64,000 nt of DNA from an uncultured Pseudomonadota bacterium. Its GTDB lineage: Bacteria > Myxococcota_A > UBA796 > GCA-2862545. The stretch is taken from contig CAJXTB010000003.1 of the NCBI GenBank assembly GCA_913061235.1, forward strand, positions 337,965 through 401,964, written 5' to 3'. This document shows, one piece after another, positions 25,476 through 34,183 of the stretch (positions are counted from its first letter, which is position 1; every line of letters begins with the position of its first letter). The translations under genes and the position numbers were made by a program. Below the pieces are notes generated by a model. The model was not told the origin of the DNA and ran no database searches. It saw nothing but the letters and a program-made list of their open reading frames with translations.

Positions 25476-25545
25476 CCCTCCGTGGCGCGTCCGTATCGCG
25501 TTCACACCGTTAGGCCGTCCCTCAGAGCCCCCAAGTGAGAACTCG

Positions 25546-28500
25546 ATGCGACACATCAAAGTACGCGGTGCCCGAGACAACAATCTGAAGGGCATCGACC
25601 TCGACATTCCCTTGGGCCACTGGACGGCGGTGACCGGACCCTCGGGGTCGGGCAAGAGCACGCTGGTCTTCGACACCATCGTCCGTGAAGGTCAGCGGCG
25701 TTTCTTGGGCAACTTGTCGAGTAAAGCCCGTCAGTACCTGGGCAAGCTCGGCCGCGCGGATGTCGACCATCTCGACCCTGTACCCGCCGCTATCGCCATT
25801 GGAGCGGGAACCTTCCGGGCCCACGCCCGGTCCACCGTAGGAACCCTCACTGGCGCTTTGGACCTGTTGCGGCTTCTCTATGCCCGACAAGCCGTGAGCC
25901 CAGACGGCACCGCCCTCACCCGCAGTCACTTCTCCTTCAACCACACGACCGGCCAGTGCCCAGCGTGCGCTGGACTCGGTATCGAAGACCACGTTGACCC
26001 CGAGCTGATTGTCGCAGACGCAACCAAGAGCATTCGCGAGGGCGCTCTCGTTCCTACACTAGCCAACGGCTACACGGTGTACAGCCAGGTCACGCTCGAC
26101 GTGATGAACGACATCTGTGCGGCCCACGACTTCGACGTAGACACACCGTGGCAGGCACTCAGCGACGCGCAACACCACGTCATCTTCTACGGCACCCAAG
26201 CCCTGACCGTCCCCTTCGGCAAGCACAGCATTGAGTCGCGCATGAAGTGGGCTGGCATCACCGCACGCCCGCGGGAAGAGGGCTTCTACAAGGGTCTCGT
26301 TCCGGTCATTGCCGAGACGCTCAAGCGCAATCGCAACCCCAATATCCTTCGATTTGTGCGCTCCATTCCTTGCTCTGTTTGTGATGGTAGCCGCCTCGGC
26401 CCCACAGGACGCAACGCACACATCAACGGCCTGACCCTCCCTGACCTTCTCGCGTTGCCCATCGACGAGTTCCCCACCCTGCTCCACAGCAGCGAGGTGT
26501 TTAAAGCCTTGTGGCCGAGCTTAGAGCCCCGCATTGGAACCCTCGCAGAGCTCGACCTGGGACACCTAAGCCTCGACCGCACCTCCGCGAGCCTGTCCGA
26601 CGGCGAAGCCCAGAGAGTACGCCTCGTCGCACAGGTCTCGGCCAACTTGTCCGGTGTTCTGTACGCCTTCGACGAACCCACTCTCGGTGTACATCCAACA
26701 GACCAAGCCGGACTCGCGATTCTATTGGGGAGGCTACGCGACCGGGGCAACACCGTCCTGACCGTCGAGCACGACCCAGACATGGTCCGACGCGCCGACC
26801 ACTGGATTGACATTGGTCCTGCTGGCGGAACGGGTGGCGGCGAAGTGCAGTACGCCGGCGACGTGACAGAAAACCCGCTCGGCGTGGTGCCCGAGCCACG
26901 AACACCTCGCCCGTGGACCCAAGAAATCACGCTCAGTGGAGCGACGCTTCACAACCTCAAAGACGCGTCGCTGAAAGTACCTCTCGGGGTCTTGACCGTT
27001 CTGCGTGGGCGTTCTGGAGCCGGAAAGACCTCGCTGGTTCGCGGTACCTTCTTGCCGGCCCTTCTCGGCGAGCGCGGCGGCCCATTCACGTCACTACGCG
27101 GCGTCCCAGAAGGACTGGTGGTTCATGCGGTGGACGCCACTCCCATCGGACGAACCCCACGCAGCACGCCAGCAACATGGAGCGGGCTGTTCGACCGCAT
27201 CCGCAAGCGCTTTGCCAAGGCCTCGGGTCTAGGTGCCAGCACATTCTCGCACAACACAGCGAAGGGACGCTGCACCCACTGTGAAGGCCTAGGCGTGGAG
27301 CGCATCACGCTGCATCTGCTGGAGGACGCCACCACAACCTGCCCGGTCTGTAACGGGGGTCGATACCGCAGTGATGTGCTCAATACGCGGATCTGGGACC
27401 TGAACATCGCACAGGTACTCCAGCTCACTGCAGACGACGCCTGCACCGTGTTTTCCGCAGACGACGACCTGCTGCCCACCGTCGCCGCCATGGTTCAGCT
27501 TGGCCTCGGCTACCTGACCCTAGGCCAGTCTTCCACGACGCTGTCCCGCGGTGAAGCCCAGCGCCTCAAGCTCGCAACCCTCTTGGCAAAGCCGAGCCGC
27601 GGTACCCGAGTCGTCATCTTGGACGAGCCAGACCGCGGCCTGCACCCCACCGATGTGGGCCGTCTTCTGTCCGCCATCGACGACCTCACCCAAGCCGGAA
27701 CCACCGTCCTGGCCATCTCTCACCACCGTCATGTGTGGGCCGCGGCGGACAACTTGGTGACCATCAACGCAGGCCTCTGCCCAACCCAGCCGCGCGGCGC
27801 CCGTCTGCAGACGTCCGAGACCTATGCGCCAGATGCCCCGTGCAAGAGCAAAGACACCACACTGCTCGGCGTTCGTACAAACGGACTCGACCTGCCGTCC
27901 GTCTCCTTCCGCCGCGACCGCGTCACCGTTGTCACCGGCCCGTCTGGCTGCGGAAAGTCGTCGCTGGTCTTTGGTACCTTGGCCGCAGAAGCACAGCGAC
28001 GCTTCGCCGAGAGCCTGCCCTTCGCTGCACGCCGAATGATGCGACGGGTCCAGCGCGCCGACCTCGACCACGCGATTGGTTTGACCCCAACCCTCGCCCT
28101 ACAGCAGCGAATCGACGACCGCCCAGGACGCCGGTCTACTGTGGCAACCCTCACCGAGGTGGGGCCATTGCTTCGCCTCTTGTGGTCACGGACCGGGACC
28201 GTGGATGGACAACCTACGGCGTTGACCCTGGCCCACTTCTCCCCCAACCAGACCATTGGTGCCTGCCCCGACTGCTCCGGGCTCGGCACACAGCCCAAAG
28301 CCGCTGTAGAGCGATTGGTCACTGACCCAGCGCTGTCCTTGTTCGGTGGCGCCATGGGTAAGACGCGCCCCGGACGCTTCTTCGGCGAGCCAGGCGGTCA
28401 GTACGCCGCAACCCTTCGCGCCGCGGCACCGCAGGTTGACTGGGACGTGCCATTCAACGCACTCAGCGACGCCGCCAAGGACATTGCTCTGAACGGAAGT

Positions 28501-30075
28501 GGCGAGCAAGAGCTGTCCGTTGTGTGGACCTACACCCGCGGCAAGCGTATTGGAGAGCATCGCTTTACCGGACCCTGGGTCGGTCTATTTGCTCTGGTCG
28601 AGACCGAAGCGGTCAACCGCACCAACGCAAGAGCCGCCGCCGAGTGGCAAGCACCGCTTGTCGACACCCCGTGTACACGCTGCGACGGACAGCGCTTGAG
28701 CGCCCAGGCACGCGCCGTCACCGTAGACGGCCTGACCCTACCCGACCTCTTGGCACTGCCGCTGAGCGCATTTCCACCCAATCTCGCCTCCGCCGTTCCC
28801 GCCATTGGCGAGCAGCTGCGTTCGCGCATTGACGACCTGTGCAGCCTCGGACTCGACCATACATCGCTCGACCGCCGAAGCGATTCGTTGTCCACCGGAG
28901 AGCTACAGCGCGTCCGCCTCGCCGGCATCCTTCGCTCGGGCCTCACCGGCACAACGCTGGTGCTGGACGAGCCCGATTCCAGGCTACACGCCACCGACGT
29001 TGAACAGCTCGCGCAGCGAACAAAGACCCTCGCTGAGGCCGGGAATACCGTGGTCGTCGTCAGCCACAGGCAGACCACGCGAGCCCACGCCGACCATGAG
29101 CTGCAGCTGGCACCCGCACCAACGGTCACACCCGCGGCTCCCGTCGCGGTTCATGCCTTCCCCATCGTGCTGAAGGGGTGCCACGCGCACACCCTCAAAG
29201 ACATCGACATTGCCCTGCCAGAGTCTGGCATCGTCGCCGTCACAGGAGTGTCCGGAAGCGGCAAGAGCAGCCTTGTCTTTGAGGTTCTCGCCGCCTCAGC
29301 CACAGCACAGCGGCCCGTGCGCTGTCGACAGACCACTGGCCTCGACCGCTTCAGTCGGGTCGTCTCGAGTCGCAGCACGCGCACCGACCCCCTCACCGCT
29401 CTACGACTCCTTCCAGCGCTACAGTCGGTGTTCGCGGCGGCCACGTCACTCTCCAAAGCCTCATTCTCGTTCCGAAGCAGCAAAGGCGCCTGTCCAGTGT
29501 GCAAGGGCGCAGGCATCGAGCGAGTTGCCATGGACGGACTGGGCGACCTGGCCTTGCCCTGTGCGGGTTGCGACGGCGCTCGCTACCGTGCCCAAGTGCT
29601 CACCGAGCGCTGGCAGGGCCTGACCATCGCAGAGGCGCTTGCAAAGCGTATCGACGTCTTCCCTCACAGCAACAACAAGACCCTCGACCGCGCCATTGCC
29701 GTGCTGACCAAGGTGGGGCTTGGTCACCTGTCCCTCGGCCGACGCCCGGGAACCCTCTCGGGCGGAGAAGTGCAGCGTCTGCGGCTCGCTGAGGTGTTGC
29801 TCACAAAGCGAACCGGGCCGCACCTCATCGTTGTGGACGAACCTGGTCGTGGCCTTCACGACAGCGACATTGCAGCACTCACCCACGTCTACCGAGAGCT
29901 GGCGGACGCGGGCGACCTAGTGGTGTTCACCGCACACCGCTTGAGCGTGATTCGCAGCGCCGACCATGTCATCGATCTCGGGCCCGGCTCTGGGCCGAAC
30001 GGCGGATGTGTCGTCGAGACAGGCCCCGCCGCAGCACTCCACATCGGTGCCACGGCGAGAGCGCTGAGTCGCTAG
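25546..30075 (+). CDS. Double-length UvrA-like ATPase (two class II UvrA units fused)
   Basis: Beginning at the ATG at 25546 the product is 1509 residues. It has four ABC-ATPase half-sites. Walker A motifs lie near residues 31, 487, 798 and 1234 (GPSGSGKS, GRSGAGKT, GPSGCGKS, GVSGSGKS). The four signature motifs are LSDGEAQR, LSRGEAQR, LSTGELQR and LSGGEVQR, with DEP Walker B segments after each. Zinc-type CxxC motifs (CPACAGLG, CTHCEGLG, CPDCSGLG, CPVCKGAG) occur in each quarter. Ordinary UvrA is about 940 residues with two ATPase sites; here two shorter units of about 750 are joined, each too short for the UvrB-binding insertion. A role in DNA damage or drug tolerance is likely, but not canonical excision repair by itself. 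Confidence 0.9.
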   Translation: MRHIKVRGARDNNLKGIDLDIPLGHWTAVTGPSGSGKSTLVFDTIVREGQRRFLGNLSSKARQYLGKLGRADVDHLDPVPAAIAIGAGTFRAHARSTVGTLTGALDLLRLLYARQAVSPDGTALTRSHFSFNHTTGQCPACAGLGIEDHVDPELIVADATKSIREGALVPTLANGYTVYSQVTLDVMNDICAAHDFDVDTPWQALSDAQHHVIFYGTQALTVPFGKHSIESRMKWAGITARPREEGFYKGLVPVIAETLKRNRNPNILRFVRSIPCSVCDGSRLGPTGRNAHINGLTLPDLLALPIDEFPTLLHSSEVFKALWPSLEPRIGTLAELDLGHLSLDRTSASLSDGEAQRVRLVAQVSANLSGVLYAFDEPTLGVHPTDQAGLAILLGRLRDRGNTVLTVEHDPDMVRRADHWIDIGPAGGTGGGEVQYAGDVTENPLGVVPEPRTPRPWTQEITLSGATLHNLKDASLKVPLGVLTVLRGRSGAGKTSLVRGTFLPALLGERGGPFTSLRGVPEGLVVHAVDATPIGRTPRSTPATWSGLFDRIRKRFAKASGLGASTFSHNTAKGRCTHCEGLGVERITLHLLEDATTTCPVCNGGRYRSDVLNTRIWDLNIAQVLQLTADDACTVFSADDDLLPTVAAMVQLGLGYLTLGQSSTTLSRGEAQRLKLATLLAKPSRGTRVVILDEPDRGLHPTDVGRLLSAIDDLTQAGTTVLAISHHRHVWAAADNLVTINAGLCPTQPRGARLQTSETYAPDAPCKSKDTTLLGVRTNGLDLPSVSFRRDRVTVVTGPSGCGKSSLVFGTLAAEAQRRFAESLPFAARRMMRRVQRADLDHAIGLTPTLALQQRIDDRPGRRSTVATLTEVGPLLRLLWSRTGTVDGQPTALTLAHFSPNQTIGACPDCSGLGTQPKAAVERLVTDPALSLFGGAMGKTRPGRFFGEPGGQYAATLRAAAPQVDWDVPFNALSDAAKDIALNGSGEQELSVVWTYTRGKRIGEHRFTGPWVGLFALVETEAVNRTNARAAAEWQAPLVDTPCTRCDGQRLSAQARAVTVDGLTLPDLLALPLSAFPPNLASAVPAIGEQLRSRIDDLCSLGLDHTSLDRRSDSLSTGELQRVRLAGILRSGLTGTTLVLDEPDSRLHATDVEQLAQRTKTLAEAGNTVVVVSHRQTTRAHADHELQLAPAPTVTPAAPVAVHAFPIVLKGCHAHTLKDIDIALPESGIVAVTGVSGSGKSSLVFEVLAASATAQRPVRCRQTTGLDRFSRVVSSRSTRTDPLTALRLLPALQSVFAAATSLSKASFSFRSSKGACPVCKGAGIERVAMDGLGDLALPCAGCDGARYRAQVLTERWQGLTIAEALAKRIDVFPHSNNKTLDRAIAVLTKVGLGHLSLGRRPGTLSGGEVQRLRLAEVLLTKRTGPHLIVVDEPGRGLHDSDIAALTHVYRELADAGDLVVFTAHRLSVIRSADHVIDLGPGSGPNGGCVVETGPAAALHIGATARALSR

Positions 30076-33000
30076 CTACGCAGTCCGACGACGGCGGCGC
30101 AGTGCCAACGGAAGCAGTCCAAGGACAAGCCAGCCCGCGTTCTGCCCGCCGGAGTCGCAGCCACAGCCGCCTTGAACGATACCGTCATCTTCGCTGTCCG
30201 CGTCGGTATCGGCGTCGGTATCGGCGTCGGTATCAGGCTCGTCGGACAGTGCGATGACGCCGTCACAGTCTTCGTCTACGGCATTGTCTTCGATCTCGTC
30301 GGCGGCGGGATTGATGTCAGCATTGCTGTCGTCACAGTCGGTACCGTCAGACGAAGCGCCATCCGTCTCTTCACAGGCGCCGGCATCGGTCAGGATGGGG
30401 GCAGCATCCGGGTCACCGAAGCCGTCTCCATCAAGGTCGACGAAGCACGAGATGAGGCCGTCACAGTCGGCATCGATACCCGAGCCCACAACGTCTGTCC
30501 CGTCGGGAGAGATGCTGTCGTCGGTGTCGTCGCAGTCGCCTTGGGTGGCGGTCTCACCGGGGTCTTCACAGTCTGCGTCGTCCGAAGCGACAACCGCACC
30601 GTCATCGGCAGCGAAGCCGTCACCGTCGTCATCCGCAAAGCACTCCCACTCGCCATTGCAGTCTTCATCGACGTCGTTGCCAGGCACCTCAACAGCGCCT
30701 GGGTAGACGGTGTCGTCGGCGTCGTTGCAGTCCCCTGCGACTGACGACGTGGTCTCGGTGTCACACGAGTCACCAGTCAGGCTGATCTCGATCTGGGCAA
30801 TGTCGCCAAAACCATCACCGTCCGCATCTGCAAAGCAGGTGATGCTGCCGTCACAGTCGGCGTCTACCGGAATGCCGACCGTGTCCATTCCATCGGGGTT
30901 GATGCTCGCGTTGGTGTCGTCGCAGTCGAGCTCGTTGGGCGATTCGCCATCATCCGAACAGCTGTTGTTGCTGCTCGGGAGGGTGTCGCTCACGCCGTAG
31001 TCGTCGCCGTCTGCATCTACAAAGCAGTCCCACGACGCATCGCAGTTCTCGTCGACGCTGTTGCCGGCAATCTCTGAGGCATCGGGGTTGATGGCAACGC
31101 TGTCGTCGTCACAGTCCAACGCGTTGGTAGACTCGCCGTCATCCGTACACACATCGTCATCACTGGCGACGGTAGCGGTCGTTCCGTAGTCATCGCCGTC
31201 TGTGTCTACGAAGCAGTCCCATGAAGCGTCGCAGTTCTCGTCCACGCTGTTGCCGGCAAGCTCCGCGGCATCCGGGTTGATGTTGTCGTTGGTGTCGTCA
31301 CAGTCGAGCTCGTTGGGGGACTCGCCGTCATCTGAGCAGCTGTTGTTGAGACTGGCCACTGTGTCGCTCACACCAAAGTCATCGGCGTCAGCGTCTACGA
31401 AACAGTCCCAGGAGTCATCGCAGTCTTCGTCCACGCTGTTGCCGGCAATCTCTGCGGCATCGGGGCTGATGGCCGGATTGGTGTCGTCACAGTCCAGGGC
31501 GGAGGTGGACTCGCCGTCATCCGTACACACACCGTCGTCACTGGCGACAGTGTCGGTCGTGCCGTAGTCGTCGCCGTCCGCATCTACATAGCAGTCCCAT
31601 GAGGCGTCGCAGTTCTCGTCTACGCTGTTGCCTGCCAGCTCGGCGGCATCGGGGTTGATGGCCGGATTGGTGTCGTCACAGTCTAGGTCGTTCGGTGCCT
31701 CCAGTGAGTCACCGCACGAGTCGTTGGCACTGGGCCGAATGACGGACGTACCAAAGTTGTCGCCATCCGAGTCAGTGTAGCAATCCCAGGAATCATCGCA
31801 GTCTTCGTCAACGGTGTTGCCCGCAATCTCTATAACATCGGGATTGATGGAGGCATCGCCGTCATTGCAGTCGTCGGTGTTGGTGGCCTCTCCGTCATCG
31901 AGACAAGAGCCATTCGGGCTGGTGACGACCACGCTAATGCCGTAGTTGTCGCCGTCTACGTCTGTCCAGCAGTCCCACGAGGCGTCGCAGTCTTCGTCAA
32001 CCGTGTTGCCGGCAATCTCACTGGCATCGGGGTTGATGTCTGCATTGGTGTCGTCACAGTCTGAGCTGTCGTCCACATGCCCCTCTAGGGAGTCCGCGCA
32101 GGTCTCGTCAGGCACTGCTGGGTCGCCAAAACCGTCACCGTCCGTGTCCGCGTAGAAGGTGTTCAGCGGCAAGTCTTCATCGACGTCGTCGTCACAGTCG
32201 TTGTCGACGCCATCGCAGGCCTCCACCGCCTCGGGGCTGTTCGACGCGCTTGAGTCGTCACAGTCCGGAGTTCCGCCGGCTGGGACCGACCCGCTCGGTA
32301 CCGAACAGGAGGTGAACGCGGTGCTCGGGTTGCCGTAGCCATCTCCGTCCGAGTCCCGCCAATACAGTTGCGAACTGGTAATCGCGGCATCCTCATCGTC
32401 ACAATCTAGGCCGCCGAGCAATCGGCTCATGAATCCATCATCATCACGGTCGACAACGCGGCAGCCGGCGCCGGGCCCTCGAAAGATGGCGTAGTGGTCA
32501 GCGAGTGTGGTCCCGGACCAAGAAATAGCGCCCCAGTCGCGACGATTGTTCAAGCCGGCCCCTGCAAGCACGGACATTGAGACAAGTCCACTTGCCCCTG
32601 GACCGATGGAGATGGGTGCCGAGCGCCACACCAACTCTAGGTCTCCGCTCGCCCCATCCGGGTCCAAGAGAAGTGCTTCCGGGTCTTCACCCGGCGCTAA
32701 GAACCCAACGGAGTCCCCTTCCTCACAGGCGTAGTAGCCCATGGTGATATTGCTTGCTTCACCCATGGCAATCGCCCAGTTCGGAAAGCCCCAATCATTC
32801 GAGTCATAGACATCATTGACCGTGTTCTCATCCCCAGTGAGAGCTTCATCGATCTCGGGGTCCGACGCATGGAACACCCGCAGGTCCGAGATGGGGGTGT
32901 CTCCCACGTTCTCGAACTCAAAACCAATGCCGTAGCTTCGCAGGTACCACAGCTGCGACCCGTCAATGCCACGCGCCGCAGTCTCGCCCTTGCGCATCAC

Positions 33001-33345
33001 CAAGCCGCTGTTGGACCCGCGGAATGCGCCCGACGTAAAGGACTCAACGCTCCAGTCGCAGCTACCCGTCACAGAGTCAGCCACCGCCTCCATGGGAACG
33101 CCACCTTCGTTCCAGCGCACGACAATGCGGTTGGACCCAGACCCGCCATACGAGATGTCCTGGTCGGGTGTGGGAGGATCCTGCGGGTATTCCGGAGACA
33201 GGACCACTCCTGCCCCGGCATCCGGATCATTCCAGACTCCGCAGTCATTGAAGTAGATGGTCCCACGATTGCTGAAGCTCGTAGGTGGTCCTGCGACCGC
33301 CATTGATGGCAGCAGCGCTAATAAAAGCACGGTCCGCGATGTCAT
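30076..33345 (-). CDS. Secreted surface protein with MopE-type repeats and MYXO-CTERM-like tail
   Basis: The ATG at 33345 behind GGGGGA gives 1089 residues with a signal peptide cleaved after AVAG. The first about 330 residues are a beta-rich globular part. A series of about ten Asp/Cys repeats of about 63 residues follows (DCDDTN..INPDA.E..GN.VDE.CD), of the putative metal-binding MopE kind. The protein ends with a (TDAD)n linker, the Cys motif GGCGCD, a hydrophobic helix and RRRRR, a MYXO-CTERM-like sorting tail. It is therefore likely exported, Ca- or Cu-binding and anchored or processed at the cell surface. Its stop abuts the UvrA-like stop with no spacer. Confidence 0.85.
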   Translation of the reverse strand: MTSRTVLLLALLPSMAVAGPPTSFSNRGTIYFNDCGVWNDPDAGAGVVLSPEYPQDPPTPDQDISYGGSGSNRIVVRWNEGGVPMEAVADSVTGSCDWSVESFTSGAFRGSNSGLVMRKGETAARGIDGSQLWYLRSYGIGFEFENVGDTPISDLRVFHASDPEIDEALTGDENTVNDVYDSNDWGFPNWAIAMGEASNITMGYYACEEGDSVGFLAPGEDPEALLLDPDGASGDLELVWRSAPISIGPGASGLVSMSVLAGAGLNNRRDWGAISWSGTTLADHYAIFRGPGAGCRVVDRDDDGFMSRLLGGLDCDDEDAAITSSQLYWRDSDGDGYGNPSTAFTSCSVPSGSVPAGGTPDCDDSSASNSPEAVEACDGVDNDCDDDVDEDLPLNTFYADTDGDGFGDPAVPDETCADSLEGHVDDSSDCDDTNADINPDASEIAGNTVDEDCDASWDCWTDVDGDNYGISVVVTSPNGSCLDDGEATNTDDCNDGDASINPDVIEIAGNTVDEDCDDSWDCYTDSDGDNFGTSVIRPSANDSCGDSLEAPNDLDCDDTNPAINPDAAELAGNSVDENCDASWDCYVDADGDDYGTTDTVASDDGVCTDDGESTSALDCDDTNPAISPDAAEIAGNSVDEDCDDSWDCFVDADADDFGVSDTVASLNNSCSDDGESPNELDCDDTNDNINPDAAELAGNSVDENCDASWDCFVDTDGDDYGTTATVASDDDVCTDDGESTNALDCDDDSVAINPDASEIAGNSVDENCDASWDCFVDADGDDYGVSDTLPSSNNSCSDDGESPNELDCDDTNASINPDGMDTVGIPVDADCDGSITCFADADGDGFGDIAQIEISLTGDSCDTETTSSVAGDCNDADDTVYPGAVEVPGNDVDEDCNGEWECFADDDGDGFAADDGAVVASDDADCEDPGETATQGDCDDTDDSISPDGTDVVGSGIDADCDGLISCFVDLDGDGFGDPDAAPILTDAGACEETDGASSDGTDCDDSNADINPAADEIEDNAVDEDCDGVIALSDEPDTDADTDADTDADSEDDGIVQGGCGCDSGGQNAGWLVLGLLPLALRRRRRTA
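30201..30236. repeat. 12-bp tandem repeat coding the Thr/Asp linker
   Basis: Three successive copies of CGTCGGTATCGG-type 12-mers (the third slightly diverged) lie in the 3' part of the surface-protein gene. On the coding strand they specify the alternating Asp-Thr-Asp-Ala linker just before the C-terminal anchor. Such short repeats are prone to length change by slippage. Confidence 0.8.
30880..32070. repeat. 189-bp coding repeat array of the MopE-like gene
   Basis: Six marks of the same site (CAGTCC or its variant CAATCC) occur at 31025, 31214, 31403, 31592, 31781 and 31970. The spacing is exactly 189 bp (63 codons) each time. The units are similar at the DNA level as well as in protein, indicating recent duplication or homogenisation within the gene. 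More diverged units extend on both sides. Confidence 0.9.
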
Positions 33346-33363
33346 ACTGTCCCCCGTTTCCGC

Positions 33364-33383
33364 TTCCACTCGCACGAGTGGAA
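33364..33383. promoter_or_regulatory. Perfect 9+2+9 inverted repeat upstream of the surface-protein gene
   Basis: TTCCACTCG and CGAGTGGAA flank a 2-base centre, forming a perfect 20-bp palindrome that lies 19-38 bases before the start codon at 33345. It could be an operator for a dimeric regulator or a hairpin in the 5' leader. No clear promoter could be assigned next to it. Confidence 0.5.
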
Positions 33384-33456
33384 CCAATACATACACGGGC
33401 ACAGAAGCAGGCGGCTACAACATCTCTCTCACAACCAATCGCTTGATCGGGCAACC

Positions 33457-33969
33457 CTAGAGGGTTCTCTCGGTTGGAATCACATCTTCGAGCGTTGCTG
33501 TGTCTGGTGGAACATCATCGACGCCCACAGCGGGTCGCGGCAGAGCCAAGCCACGCACCAAGAGCTCTTCAAGGCCCTGGTCGAACAGCGGCAGACGGTC
33601 TTCTCGCCCTGCCATGCTCGCTACCCACACCCAGCGGTTGTTGAGCTCAGGTTCCCGGTACAGACGATGTTCTTGAGCATCTGAACCACCAAAACGGACT
33701 TCGACGCGGTCCCCTTCACCCTTCGGCACAAAGTGAACGAACCGGTCTAGGTAGCGAATGGTGAGCCCATCGTCGTGGGACTTCGCTTGCACTTGGAGGT
33801 GACCGACAGCTTCCGCGAACGCGCCGAGATTGTCCATTAGCTGAGCCCGCGCGCCCTGCGCCTCTAGCAGCCGCTTGGCCCGCGCCTCCTCTTCTTTCTT
33901 ACGTTGCTCTTCCAGTCGATTCATCATGCGATTGAATCGAGAAGCCAATGCTTGTCCAGGCCGCGACAT
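33457..33969 (-). CDS. Small cytoplasmic coiled-coil protein, function unknown
   Basis: From the ATG at 33969 the product is 170 residues. Residues about 10-50 form a basic coiled coil (RFNRMMNRLEEQRKKEEE...), followed by a compact alpha/beta part with several Trp and Tyr residues and an acidic C-terminus. No signal peptide or known motif was recognised. It is a single gene lying upstream of the MopE-repeat gene on the same strand and divergent from the Hsp70 gene. Confidence 0.7.
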   Translation of the reverse strand: MSRPGQALASRFNRMMNRLEEQRKKEEEARAKRLLEAQGARAQLMDNLGAFAEAVGHLQVQAKSHDDGLTIRYLDRFVHFVPKGEGDRVEVRFGGSDAQEHRLYREPELNNRWVWVASMAGREDRLPLFDQGLEELLVRGLALPRPAVGVDDVPPDTATLEDVIPTERTL

Positions 33970-33983
33970 GGTTGCCCTCCATA

Positions 33984-33993
33984 TTGGTACCAA
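33984..33993. promoter_or_regulatory. TTGGTACCAA palindrome next to an ACAGGTCA box
   Basis: A perfect 10-bp palindrome lies in the leader of the minus-strand coiled-coil gene. It partly overlaps the box ACAGGTCA at 33993-34000, which recurs at 34033-34040 and, inverted, at 34098-34105. It may be part of a shared divergent operator. Confidence 0.35.
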
Positions 33994-34029
33994 CAGGTCA
34001 GTAACCGACGGATGGACCGTCCGTGCATG

Positions 34030-34126
34030 ACGACAGGTCAGCCCCCGGTACAGGCCAACCTAGGGCCTTCATCCGCAGCAAGCACTGTCCGGCTCGTTGA
34101 CCTGTCGTACCGGCGCGTGCTATTGC
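34030..34126 (+). promoter_or_regulatory. Candidate hsp70 promoter with an 11-bp inverted-repeat operator
   Basis: ACGACAGGTCA at 34030-34040 and its exact reverse complement TGACCTGTCGT at 34098-34108 form an inverted pair. The second arm overlaps a -35-like TTGACC (34097-34102). Eighteen bases later TATTGC (34121-34126) can serve as -10, about 58 bases before the start codon. Neither a CIRCE element nor a sigma-32-type promoter was seen. The assignment is by eye. Confidence 0.4.
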
Positions 34127-34183
34127 CGCCACCTAGCAACGGCCGTAACGGCCCTTGCGCACTTTCGGAGCACGAGACACCGT

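Noticed and set aside
25378..25545. N-terminal extension of the UvrA-like gene
   Set aside because: It overlaps the divergent DTW gene, and the conserved UvrA start begins at 25546.
30880..32070. Possible non-coding satellite or CRISPR
   Set aside because: The 189-bp period is 63 codons in a continuous long frame with conserved Asp/Cys pattern.
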